Shown: piece by piece, positions 35,222 to 46,241 of the stretch
How positions within the stretch are numbered: position 1 is the stretch's first letter
How the letters are laid out: each line of letters begins with the position of its first letter
Assembly: GCA_015178975.1 (NCBI GenBank)
Contig: WHVD01000006.1
Location: forward strand, 186,001-250,000
Direction of reading: 5' to 3'
Source of the DNA: Hysterangium stoloniferum
Lineage: Eukaryota > Basidiomycota > Agaricomycetes > Hysterangiales > Hysterangiaceae
DNA length: 64,000 nt
Made by a program: the position numbers and the translations under genes
The notes under the pieces: model-generated
Databases searched by the model: none
Seen by the model: the letters and a program-made list of their open reading frames with translations, nothing else
Told to the model about the DNA's origin: nothing

Positions 35222-35449
35222 TATATACATACTCTATTTTAGAATATTCTTAGAGGGTGGAATAGCCTTCTAGAAAACATGAGAAAATTACAGGAGACAA
35301 TATAAAATAACCTCTAAGGGTTGGCCAGTATAGATAATGTAGGATCAGCACAGGTATACCCCAGGGTATTGATGCCCTTACCCACACCCATACCTGGACA
35401 GGGGGCATGGGTACATAGGTGGGTTGGAGAATATTTGACCCATGGATCA

Positions 35450-37707
35450 GCTATGTTTCAAATTGGGTAGTCAAGAAGGATAGTACATATGTACTACAGT
35501 AACATGTGTAGGTATGTATAACTAGCCTCAAAGTCCCTACCAATATTATCCCACCCAACTTCCATCTCCTCATCCTCCCCATTAACATCTGGGAGATTAG
35601 CAACCTTCTGCACATCCTCGGTCTTTCGAGTTGGCTCCACAGCCCAGGCACAAGAGGGCATATGTGGTCTGTGCAGAAAGATGAGATTGGACATGAGTAA
35701 GAAGGAGACATCCACAGCTGAACAGCCATTCAACATCAACAGATGTACATATGTAGCTATGCATGCAAATCCAAGTCAAGGTGAAGTTCAATGTTACATA
35801 TGTATGAGACACACTAGGAATTGTGAGGCAGTTGAGCACCATGCAAGACAGCTGAGGGTATGAGGCATGTCACTCATGCCACCATGCAAGTGCATCTATA
35901 ATGTGCTCAATATCAGCATTGAAGTAGCAGTCAAGTTCAGAGCTGAGGTCAGTTGCTTTAGGTGGTGTGAGTGCTGGTAAATCATCAAAGATGTTGGTGA
36001 GTTAGGAGTGCCAGGTGACAAAATCTGTGAGTATGGATTTTGTGAGTAGTGAGAGGATGTACACACCTTGGCAGTGTCTTGGGGTCAGCCCTCATCAGGG
36101 TTGTTGTTCATTCATATGTATGATTGTCCATGCTCATCATGGACCAGCTTTTTGGCAGTCTCAATCCAATCATCCTGCCAGCATACTGCCTTGAAGTATG
36201 TATGCCAGCTTATGTCATGGATGTAAGACTGTAATATTAATATTAGTTGGACAACATCACAAATCAAATGGGAATGGGGGACTTACTCATTTCAATCCTG
36301 TATACTTCAGAGTTGTCTGTTAAGCTGTAGTAGCAGTTGAGGGTCTTTTTTGCCAGCTTCACTGCTGCAGAATGGCAACTGTTTACTTCTTGTCATGTCC
36401 AAGGGTTGTGAGATGCTCATCAATATGGTCCATTGCAGGGATGACTGTGGCAAGGTTGGGAGTGGAGTGTGAGAAATACAGTGTGGTGTCTTTGATAATC
36501 TATAATAACAATATTGAATAATAGTTATTAATGTACTAATCAGCACAAAGAAAATGTGACAAAGGATATTATTACTGACCTTCAGTACATTGTACAGCTG
36601 CTCAATGATAACCCACTCATAGTTCCCAAGCTAAAAAATTTTCTTGGGGATGTCCAAGCATTGGTGGTAAAACTAATCTTTCCTTCATATCCCTGGTACA
36701 TGATAGTGAGTCTATAGTAATGGATAGGTAGATGTGACTAACCCTTAACATTTTAGCAATGTGTTGACATGTTCATGCAAAGATGAGTCTCATGTTATGT
36801 GAGATAGTTGTGGGATGTGGTAAGTAGTATTCTGGCAACACTGGAATCCCTGATCCTTCACAATCTCAATCAGTTGTAGGCTTTTGGATACCCAGTGCAC
36901 AAGCTCAGCCCTTCAAGATAGCAGGTCAGATGATGTGCAGATCAGGTACTATGTGAAGACCTCACTTTGTTTCTGCCTGAGTATGTTGTCTGTGCAAGTA
37001 AATAACCTTACCTTTCCCCTTACACTCAAATGTTGCAGTGATTGATCCATTTCAAAGGACACTGCCCACAATCTTGGATTGAACCTCATCAGCATCCTTT
37101 GTGTCATCCACAGCACTCAACACCTCATCACCCAGCATCCTTTGACCTTGCAGGCTCAAGCACTACACTTGAACTCGTGTGCCTGATGACTATCAGTGTC
37201 AACAACTTTGGGTGTTGGATCAAAGAAGGCATAAACAGGTGACACCCAATATTTCATAAGGTGTTCTAGAACAGGTCAATTAACTGATTCCAATGATTTT
37301 AGATTAGATGTAGACACACCCAACTCATTGTCTGCACTTTCAGGCTGTGGACTTGATTCTCATGATGGTCCATCTGCATACAACTCCTCCTCTTCTTCTT
37401 CTGTTCAGATGGTTTCACACTGCCAATCCTTTACTCCTGCATTGGGTAATACTGGTTGTGTTGATGTGGTGTGCTCTGCTGGAGTTGATGATGATGCCAA
37501 TGATGGCATTGTGCTATCTTTGTCATTGTCACCAGTTGCTTGGGTCATCCAAGCCTTTTTTGGATTTATCACCAGTGCACTTCCATTTCTATTGTTCTTC
37601 CTCTTCACTGGTTGAGATGCACCTTCATGTTCATCCACTGCAGCCTTCACCTTGTCCTTCAACTTCATGACTCTTTTTACAGTGTTGGAAAAGATATTCA
37701 GCTGCAT
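35450..37707 (-). pseudogene. Second hAT-family transposase relic
   Basis: Minus-strand degraded transposase. The N-terminal linker region is at 37405-37707 (ends of frame MQLNIFSNTVKRV). Zinc-finger-like YAFFDPTPKVVDTD and HEFKCSA follow at about 37150-37240, then KVRLFTCTDNILRQKQSEV at about 36970-37020, SLQLIEIVKDQGFQ at about 36860 and FSHSTPNLATVIPAMDHIDE at about 36420-36480. This order matches the large hAT family common in Agaricomycetes. Many stops and frame changes; the middle catalytic part is largely missing. Terminal repeats were not found, so the limits are approximate. A different family from the hAT at 11390. Confidence 0.6.
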
Positions 37708-37861
37708 GATGAATAAGATTCAGAGTGCACTGTATTTTTCAGTCTGTGTATTGTAATCTAGTATAAGGTTCAAGTTTGACACTTTACAGTTCTGTTTTGT
37801 AATAAAACCCCAATGATGGGTGTGGGTTGGGGTCTGAGTACCTGAGGCCCATACCCCTACC

Positions 37862-38278
37862 TGTCAGGGGACCCTCTGTCCCAGACCCCAGGGAGCACCA
37901 TTTCCTCTTATTGAAGTCCCTGAGTCCACAGTCCAACCCCATGCCTTTTGTCACTTTCCCTCTCCTTGTGGATATCAACTACTCTGGCTAATACATGTCT
38001 CTGAGGAGTAGGTGACTAACTTCAGGAGCTTGTAGCATTAGTGTTCCATTGTGGGAAAGCCCCTGTTCTGTATTAGGTAGAGTTAACTGTTTTTAGACTA
38101 CTGGGTGCCTATGGGTCACACCTTGCAGAGGGAATTCCTTAGACTGTTTCTCTTTGGATTCCCTCCTGCTAGGTGAGTTAGGTAGTTGTTTGTATATGTA
38201 TATAGCAGTTCTAATATAACTTTGGATTCCCTCCTGCTAGCCTAGTGTGAATACTAAGTAGTAGGGGTTGCCCTAACA
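37862..38278 (-). mobile_element. Solo LTR, family E
   Basis: 417 bp, minus strand (plus-strand ends TGTCAGGGG...CCCTAACA), with 5-bp duplication CTACC at 37857-37861 and 38279-38283. Inserted beside the minisatellite at 38283. Confidence 0.72.
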
Positions 38279-38282
38279 CTAC

Positions 38283-38465
38283 CCATACCCAAGGGATACC
38301 CCTGTACCCAAGGGATTCCCCTACCTGTACCCAAGGGATTCCCCTACCTGTACCCAAGGGATACCCCTGTACCCAAGGGATTCCCCTGTACCCAAGGGAT
38401 TCCCCTGTACCCAAGGGATTCCCCTGTACCCAAGGGATTCCCCTACCTGTACCCAAGGGATATCC
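38283..38465 (+). repeat. 19/24-bp minisatellite
   Basis: About nine copies of TACCCAAGGGATTCCCCTG, alternating with a version carrying five extra bases (ACCTG). The minus strand gives a fortuitous GTGRGIPWVQ-type open frame. Confidence 0.85.
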
Positions 38466-38932
38466 TTATCCATGACCCATGTGGGTTGGCCATATGTATA
38501 GAGTCAGACCTTCTGACTAGTACAATCTCCATTGTTGGCCCCCTGATTGACTGAGTTACCATCATTGGCTCTCTGACTAGAGCCCCTTCTCCCTTTTAGC
38601 TTAGATCTTAACATATATGTATCCTCTCAAACATTTGCCAATCCTATTGGATCATGCTGAATCTTCCTGAATAATTGCAAATCACACTGAATCACACTGA
38701 ATCTGTATGAATCAGGGAAAATTGGTTCAGAGCTTCTCATCTTGAAAAACTTTTAAGAAACTCATGTGAAACTGTTAATTTCTTCAAGATTTCACAAATA
38801 CACTTTTGAATTTCCATAGTTTGTGACCAAGGAAAATTTTGTTGAAATATATAATTATTATATGATTTCACACATAATTAAATTCTAAATTTCAAGATCA
38901 TTTTCCCCTTGACAAAACTTTAAGAAATTTTC
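38466..38932. other. AT-rich spacer with short repeats
   Basis: No gene. Contains a few tandem AATCACACTG units at about 38685-38705. AT-rich and similar in composition to the foldback repeat that follows. Confidence 0.35.
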
Positions 38933-39305
38933 ACTGGAGGCATCCCAAGGTTTTTGGAGTTGGAGAATCTTCTGAAAATCCTATGATCTGGCCAAATTCT
39001 TTAAGAGTTCTTTGAACTGATAAATTGTTTGAAATTTTTTAGTTTCAGTAGGATTTTCTAAAGTGGAAAATCATATCTGAAAACTTTAAATATTTGTATC
39101 AGGAAATCTGAGGAAACATCATTAGTTAGAGTTTCTTGATACAGATTTTTAAAGTTTTCAGATATAGTTTTCCACTTTGGAAAATCCTACTAAAACTTAA
39201 AAATTTTAAACAATATATCAGTTCAAACAATTTTTAAAGAATTTGGCCAAATATTAGGATTTTTGGAAGGTTTTCAAACTCCAAAAACCTTGGGATGCCT
39301 CCAGT
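38933..39305. repeat. Foldback (palindromic) repeat
   Basis: The arm 38933-39110 begins ACTGGAGGCATCCCAAGG, and the arm 39121-39305 ends with its reverse complement CCTTGGGATGCCTCCAGT. The match runs through GGAAAATC(C/A)TA and TCTGAAAACTTTAAA-type stretches to a 10-base centre. Arms of about 180 bp differ by small changes. No open frame. It resembles a MITE or foldback element. Confidence 0.75.
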
Positions 39306-39529
39306 GTTTCATCTTGGCACAGATTTTTTTCAGGCAGAAAATCACAGTTTTCACTCAATTTCCTGAGAGGCAAAAATTGACTAGAATGTGGTTTTCAATT
39401 AGTTTCTCTAGGCACATTATTACAGTTTTCATAGGATTTTGCTGGGTTGAAAAACCCTAACAAATTATGTACAGCATTTTTTAAGAGTTTTCTCATTCAG
39501 AAAATCCATCAAAAATAGGCTATTTCCAC

Positions 39530-39720
39530 CAATGTTTCCTTGGAGTTTCTTGATGCAAATTTTTAGGGTTTTCAGGTACAATATTTAACCTCAGAAAAAC
39601 CTACTAAAATTAAAAATTTTCAAATCATTTTTCAGTTTGAAAAATACTTAAAAATCTTGGCCAAATAGTAAGATTTTCTGAAAGTTTTCCTATTTGAAAA
39701 TCTTGGAATCCTTCTAGTGA
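39530..39720 (+). repeat. Third, diverged copy of the foldback arm
   Basis: Same orientation as the right arm: GAGTTTCTTGATGCAAATTT, then AAAATCTTGGCCAAATAGTA and a GGAATCC..CTAGTG end. More diverged than the two arms are from each other. The stretch 39306-39529 between has no gene. Confidence 0.55.
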
Positions 39721-40514
39721 TTAAAAACACAGCCACTAAGACTGGGAGGAATGAGGCAAGGCAGACTTGCTGGGAGTTTCCACAGTTGTGATATAGTAGT
39801 CAGAAAGTGTTGTTAATGGGGATCCTATAAATTGTCATTTGGTTATATACAGGTTGAGCTTCCTGACAGCCTCTTGTCTTTTGAGACTAGAGAATGTCAG
39901 TAAGTCATTGAGCAAACACTTTTGCAAGTGTGACTTCAAATGTACTGTTAAGGGCAATGAAGAGATGCTAGGAACAGAAGGCTAACATAGGGAACTAAAG
40001 GGTCTATATATACATATATGTGTAACCAGCAACTCTGGTTCCTAGAGACAAGTGGAGCTTAACTTCAACTTATGCATTTTGCCCTTGCACAAAAACTGTC
40101 TAGGTCCTCCAGTATTTTGGGAACAAACAAGAAGTATGTCATAATGAAGATAATAACACTTAGCTGGGAACCAGGGGTCCAGAGTCTAAGGTTGAAAGAG
40201 GATCAAGTCTCAGTCTGGCCAATGATACTAGACTAAACAAGTGGAGAAGAATACTAGGTGGTTACCTTAGTCAATATTTGAACTAGAGTGGAGTAAAATA
40301 CAGGAGAGAGATTTTATACTAAGTAGATGGAGAAATGGAATGATACAGAGGAGATTGGAGAGCTAAAAACAGGATTACAAGTATTGGCAGGACAGTAGAA
40401 ATAAAGATATGAAGTAATGGATCAAAAAGACAAAACTTGAGGTGAAACAGAAACAATAAGAGTTTATGAAGGTGGATGATGTGGCAAAATGATACAAGGA
40501 ATGATGGAAGGCTG
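39721..40514. other. Unresolved repeat remnants
   Basis: No gene recognised. A weak version of the shared LTR box (GTGGAGCTTAACTTCAACTT) at about 40053 suggests a decayed minus-strand LTR of the D type. Confidence 0.35.
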
Positions 40515-41312
40515 TGTTACAACTGGAATTCCTGCCAGACTCCAGGCACTAACTTATATGCACCCACACCCTATACACACCAATTATCAGTTTACCGGAA
40601 AACCCGCCAGACTCCGTACATCAGACTTGTCCATGCTCGTTCTTCATTACTTCATGTATCAGTCACCGGAATACCTGCCGGACTCCATCCCTGTTTATCT
40701 CCAACCCTGTCCCACACATCAGTCACCAGACCCCACTCAGAAAACCTGTCAGCCCTCTAACTGAGCCCCATTCCCGTTATAGTCAAATGACCTGTCACAA
40801 TTCAGACTCCGCTCCCACCCCATTCCTGTTATGGTTTTATGACCTGTCACAATTTGGACTCCACTCTGTTCCATCCCATTCCTAACACCAAGTTTGGTGT
40901 TTATTTATCTCGTTTTATGTTTGTTAGTTTAGTTTTCATTATTACTGGATTTGGTATGTTATTCATTCCACAGTCTATATATTCTGGCAGATGTTGTACA
41001 TACAATCCAGTCAGAAAATCAGCTTAGATTCTCCCCAGTAATCTTAGTATATTTTCCACTCTAAATTCCTCTTTAAAACACACCACTCTTACTCATCGGA
41101 GCCCACAAGGGTTTCCAGAGAAACCCATGGGAAATCCAGTAGGACTTGGCTTCAGCTTATAGGCTGCACCCTTATGAGATCGTCTTGTCCAATTTCAAAT
41201 GGGCAGATTGGAATCCCGGGGAGTCCGGGCGGGGTTCGTGGATTGAGAGGTCGGGGAGTCGAGATAGATAAGTTGGAGGTTGAGTGATAGATGGCATGTA
41301 CACACCTTAACA
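40515..41312 (+). mobile_element. LTR, family A, internally rearranged
   Basis: 798 bp. Flanks GGCTG and GACTG form an imperfect duplication. The first roughly 590 bases align with other family A copies on the plus strand, but about 41107-41292 reads in the opposite orientation (AGGGTTTCCAGAGAAACC...TGAGTGATAG). The extreme 3' end (CACACCTTAACA) is again plus. Noncoding fossil. Confidence 0.65.
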
Positions 41313-44300
41313 GACTGTCAGAATGGAAACAAGAAGAAGTGGCTAAAAAGGAAATCATCTGATGACAAGTTGGGACACCATCGTCAGGGACACTGGTATT
41401 GGAGACACTGAGAGGCAGGATATCAGAAAGGTAAACAAAGTAGGCAGAGGTCTGAAATGGTGACTTCTGACACAAGTAAACAACAAGAATAATAAGACAT
41501 ATTGGGAAATGGAGATCTCAGGCCCCAAAAATACACCTGATGTTTTCACATAATGTAAGGCTGTGTGTGATTGGGGCTGATGTCAGTTTTGAAGATAAGT
41601 CTTAACATTATCACACAAGGACCAGAAATGAGTGTTGACCATACTTCATGAGGAATAATAATTGGGTTTGGAGTCAATGCCAAGATCAAGGGTGAATATC
41701 AGTTGAGAAGTCAGAGCCAAAGTCAAGCTTGCATACCGGTCCTAACCACAATGGGGAGTGTGATGGAATTGGAATTGGAGGAGGGATCAGCATAGCCAAT
41801 ATTGACCCACATCTCTTACAATAGTCCCTTTATTTTCATATTAAGACTCTTCATGCAGACTTAGTTCCCCATTGTTCTACAGATACACTTAACATTGCTT
41901 AACTACCGGCATCCGATCAACTTCTTATCACATTCTCGGAAGTGCCCTGGCACAGCAACAACTTCAGAACGCCCTCAGATTAAAGTGCTATATCTATTTC
42001 TATCCACTCATTGACTATTCCCCCAAATTTCCTGACCCAATAGGCTCAGCGAATGCAGAACCGGGGGGCGATCGATTGCTTGTCCACTGATAGAAATTTG
42101 CAGCGGATCGAGAACTAAATATTAAAATTACCGTAATATTAATACTACTGTTGCCAGCCAAGCCAGTAAATATGCTATTACCGGTGCTCGCAACCTCCTT
42201 TAATTTTAAGTTTGCTGCCTGCCGTGTAAGATAGGGTAACCGATTCATCAAGGTTATCCATCAATTTGACACACTTTTGCCGGACATTCCAATCCAGTGT
42301 CTTGGACCTGAAATGCCTCATGCAGCTTTTGTCGACGATCTTAGCCGATTTGTCTTGTACATGGCATTGGATCAGGCTGAAATATATTGGTGACTTTGTG
42401 GCACTGCACGGTGTTCCCCGAAGTTCACCTCGACCGGCCTTGTCATTTCGGATCCCCGATGTCCCCGTTTAGGAGGTGATGCCGAGTCGTTTCGTTTTCC
42501 TAGAAATAATCTCCATTAGATATATCTGCTTTTCCATATTATCATTATTTTATTAACACATCTTCACTCCATCTTCTGGATCTATGCTTTTCAGTGCAAA
42601 GATTATTGGATCCCATGGGACTTATGACTTGTATCTAATGGATACCTTGATAAATCCACCGTATTCCAATACCAATGAACCAGTTGCCAAATGAATGGTC
42701 ATCGGTTTCTTCCATATCTCCTAATCATTACAATTGATAATAGAGAGGGGAGGCTTGGTGAGTGGCGTCTCTAAGGCCCAGTAGACATCATTTGTTGACG
42801 TCGGAGGTCATTATTCGTGTGATCTCTATGGCGTGAGGACGATGATTAATCAATAGGCTCAGTAGCTATCCTTCCAGATCTTTCATCGGGCAGAGCAACC
42901 TAGGCAGTTTCGGCGCATCTTGACTTTCTAAACTTCACAACAGTTTTCATCACACCGAGTTCTCCCGAACGACCCACAACAGCGGCCATCTAACAAATGG
43001 CCCTAGTACGTGTGACCGTAGAAAGGGTCGCCCGAAGTGACAACTTTTCGACATGGCGGCGGCTGCAACTCAACGTATATTTCTGAACAAGGCACAGCTT
43101 AAGCCTGGGTAATAATGTCATTCTGATGAAAATCCAACCTCACTAACGGTCACATTCATCACATCCTAGTTTGGTTTCCATTGTCAACTGCCAGTGGACC
43201 GGAGCGACATTAACAGGGGTACGACGAGCGGAAGTGTCAATAGGACAAGATGAAGCTGATACATTAAGTTTGTAGGCTCGGATCTTGTGAACACTTTGCT
43301 AGAGGTATGTGTAACAGGGGCAGCGTCGGCAACCACAATCTGGTGTGTTGAAGTATGTATACCATTGTATAGCATGGATGTACGTATCATTGGACCCCCT
43401 GAGCTATAGACACTTACCGTTCTATCTAGATAATGATCTTCTGGCCGTCTTCTAAGCCAATATTCTGCACTTTTCAAGTCAATATTTTTTTTACCATTGA
43501 CGGGAAAGGTACCATGATGTAATTATACACTCACTTGCTTTTTCTCTCTCAGCAGGGGCAGCACAGCTCTGGAAATCCACGCAAGGCGCGAGAGAGCCCG
43601 GGGTGACGTCAATCTGACAGGGTAGTGTTCCGTAGAAGCTGCCAAGATTTTAAGCGATGCGAAAGAATCTGGAAGCAATATCAGCCTTGCCTTGTTCGTT
43701 ACAGAAATAGAATTGGATTTTTTTTCTTCCTCCAGAGCGTTTGATACTACTGTCGGGACAAGCAGCCAAGACATTCTCCCGGACTCGCTGTAGTTCAGCC
43801 TGGCTCACACCAAGTAGACGAAAGATAGAGCATTATTTGTAATCCAGGCATAGATAGTCATGGGGCACAATCGTGGAAATGCAGTTACGCACGCCAACAG
43901 TGGTTAGCAGTGTGGGACTCCGAAATAGAGTTGAGTCTTCCGGACCATCGAGTAGTATTCCCCCATCATATTTCCTCAGAGGTGCCATCACCTCGGAAAT
44001 TTTAAGGGACTCCCCGAAACTGAACGCCATTCGAATATCTCAGTCAGAGAGAAGATGGTGAAAGACACGTCACGAGAAAATATTTTTATCCTAAGTAAAT
44101 CTCGTTGATAGGGTAAAATTCATTGCATGATGAGATGCTCACTCCACTCTTGTCAGTTATGCTCTTGGCTGAGATTGATGGGACCTAGGATATGACAATT
44201 CGATGCTGGAACTTCGGAGGAATGGTATCTTCGGTACCTATCAAAGACACCTACCCCGGAATATTGACGGGGACGCCCTGCAACCGAGCATACGTTATCA

Positions 44301-44575
44301 AATATTTGATTGCGCGGTGTGATACCAATATATACAATGGTGCATTCTTTGAAGCCGAGTTCCGATCGGGGAATTATTCTAAAATACATCTAGTGTGGCA
44401 GACACTGTAGTGCTAGAATATGATACGTTGGGTTGCGAGATTACAGTAATCCAATGCAGCATGTGAATAGGGCGTGTATGATTACCGATATTTAGTCTTG
44501 ACGATGTTGGTCGATGAAGAAGGAAGCGCACATATTATGATAGATATTGCAGGTCAGGTTTTGAAGGCAAATGCT
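41313..44575. other. Repeat-to-unique transition, no supported gene
   Basis: 41313-41480 resembles 29087-29240. From about 41900 the base composition and CpG content return to those of the gene regions. Short frames on both strands (43184-43477, 43523-43774 and 43833-44030 minus; 44192-44410 plus) overlap antisense frames and match no family I recognise. They could be parts of a fast-evolving or decayed gene. Confidence 0.35.
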
Positions 44576-45727
44576 TCACCAGTGGCCAATTTGTGCACCA
44601 CGACACCCTATTTCGATCCAATCATCGACTCCTTCCGCTCGGGGCTTGCCACATAGGCCAGTAAAGCCTACTTTATCATAAACCTTGGCAGCAGCAGGAT
44701 TATTATGGGCGACGTAGAGCACAACCCATTGTTTGCCTTGCGTGATCAAAAAACTGACGACATTCCATGTCAACGTGAAGCCTTAAAGAGAAAAATAAAA
44801 TCGTCGCTCACTTCCTACAGACTTTTCTTACAAGACGCTCTGCACAGCCGCGCTTTCGCCATGCTGGATGTGTGAAGACTTTGGTGATAGTTCCCACATT
44901 CACGCCATTCCTTGTAGTAGCGACCAGACAGGCAATATGCGATGAATTGTTCTGAATAACTTCATGGACCCATGCGATTTTATTGCTGACAAGATAATTA
45001 GCCTCTTTTAGAGCTCCGGCATCGTCCAAAATAAATGGATCCTGGAATGATGACTGTCAATTTCAGAGCATTATTAAAACAAAATGAAACTTACGGAGTC
45101 TGAAGCAAACCCTTTGCACAGCTCAGCCACATGCGGAATATCTCCCTCACAGGCAAGACGAAGATTGTATGTACAATCATATGGCAGTGTCTGTGAGCGA
45201 TCAACAAAGGTTTTTCTTGAGCAATGGGAGAAACGAGCGGCATAATAAGGGTGGTCTTCCAACTCGACCCCGGTCACATTCGACCAAGCTTGAGCAAACG
45301 CTTTCGCGAGGGGGGCAGGAGCAAAAATTGAGTAAGCACGCTCTGTGGGAATGCATGCTTGCAACTCAGCAGTGAGCATGGCCACCCTTGGAGCTAGGAA
45401 TGCAGGGGCAAGGCAAGATGTCGGGAGGGTCGAGATGATGAATATGGGATAGGTACCCATATGCCATTCACTGCAGCTCAAAATGAACTCGAGTTCAGGT
45501 TCGGCATCGGGAGTGAGCGCTGTCTTGCAGGTGATCCACAGCTGTCCAGGGACGTCCTCCTTGTCTAAACTTGCAAGGGCGTGAGGTAAAATAACATTCG
45601 CCGCGCGTTCATTCTCTTGAAGGGTTGTCCATACACTCAATGGGATCGAGCGTGCCGAAGTGTAGGTGGAGATATAGATCCCTCGTGTAGATGCGCGAAC
45701 CGGCTGAGGTTGTGCGATGCCAGGCAT
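44576..45727 (-). CDS. GNAT-type N-acetyltransferase
   Basis: Predicted acyl-CoA-dependent N-acetyltransferase of the fungal FR47/GNAT type, substrate unknown. Three exons by eye: 45095-45727, 44819-45041 and 44576-44781. The N-terminal half (start MPGIAQPQPVRASTRGIY) is an extension seen in fungal members. The GNAT core shows IACLVATTRNGVNVGTITKV (beta4), then VFTHPAWRKRGCAERLVRKV (motif A, the pyrophosphate-binding R-x-x-G-x-A loop) and LYVAHNNPAAAKVYDKVGF (motif B with Asn and the Y-x-x-x-GF signature). The stop follows AQIGHW. The second intron is only about 37 bp, so its donor is tentative. It lies between unique spacer and the amidase gene on the same strand, about 500 bp apart, with no evidence for co-function. 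Confidence 0.78.
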
Positions 45728-46241
45728 TATGGGGAAGTTAAGAAGAGGGAGACAGGTGGAGGAGAAATAATGCCAATGCTAGAAAGCTGGAATATACGTG
45801 ACTCGTCTCCCATTGCTTTTATAGATAATTTAGACAAGAGTGGAGAGCAAGAGCTATGCGAAGTTCTACTAACTCTCCGGTGGTTGGTAACCATGGCCAT
45901 GAGCAGCAAATTCCAAATTGAGGCAATGAAATTAATCATGTATAAGTTAGGGGTATTACCTGATATATTATCCATCTCCTGTGCTAGGGATTCGGATTTG
46001 AGGCTTCAGCATGACCGCGAGAACCAACAAGGAGCCAGATAACCCCCAACAAAATGGTAATCGATGGTAAGCGCCCGTCATCATGTCATCGCCTCCCGTC
46101 CGATCATCTCAGGATCTCTCGGCGGCGTACTACAACCACACACTCAATAATACCGAGGGCACACTGCTGGCACTGGCATATTTGTTTGAACATCTAATTA
46201 CCAAAAACATTTCAATTTTAGAGTTTCAAGAATTACACCTA

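Larger units (their letters stand above)
33399..35420 (+). mobile_element. LTR-E-like relic holding the Tc1 element
   Basis: Starts TGTAAGGGCTACC and shares CTAGCAG(A/G)GGGAT(A/T)TCC motifs with the family E LTR at 37862. Interrupted at a TA (33617-33618) by the Tc1 element and resuming at 35224. The right end near 35400 is uncertain. Noncoding. Confidence 0.45.

Noticed and set aside
43184-44030. Possible minus-strand multi-exon gene
   Set aside because: The frames share no recognisable family, overlap antisense frames and lack convincing joins. I kept the region as unannotated spacer.
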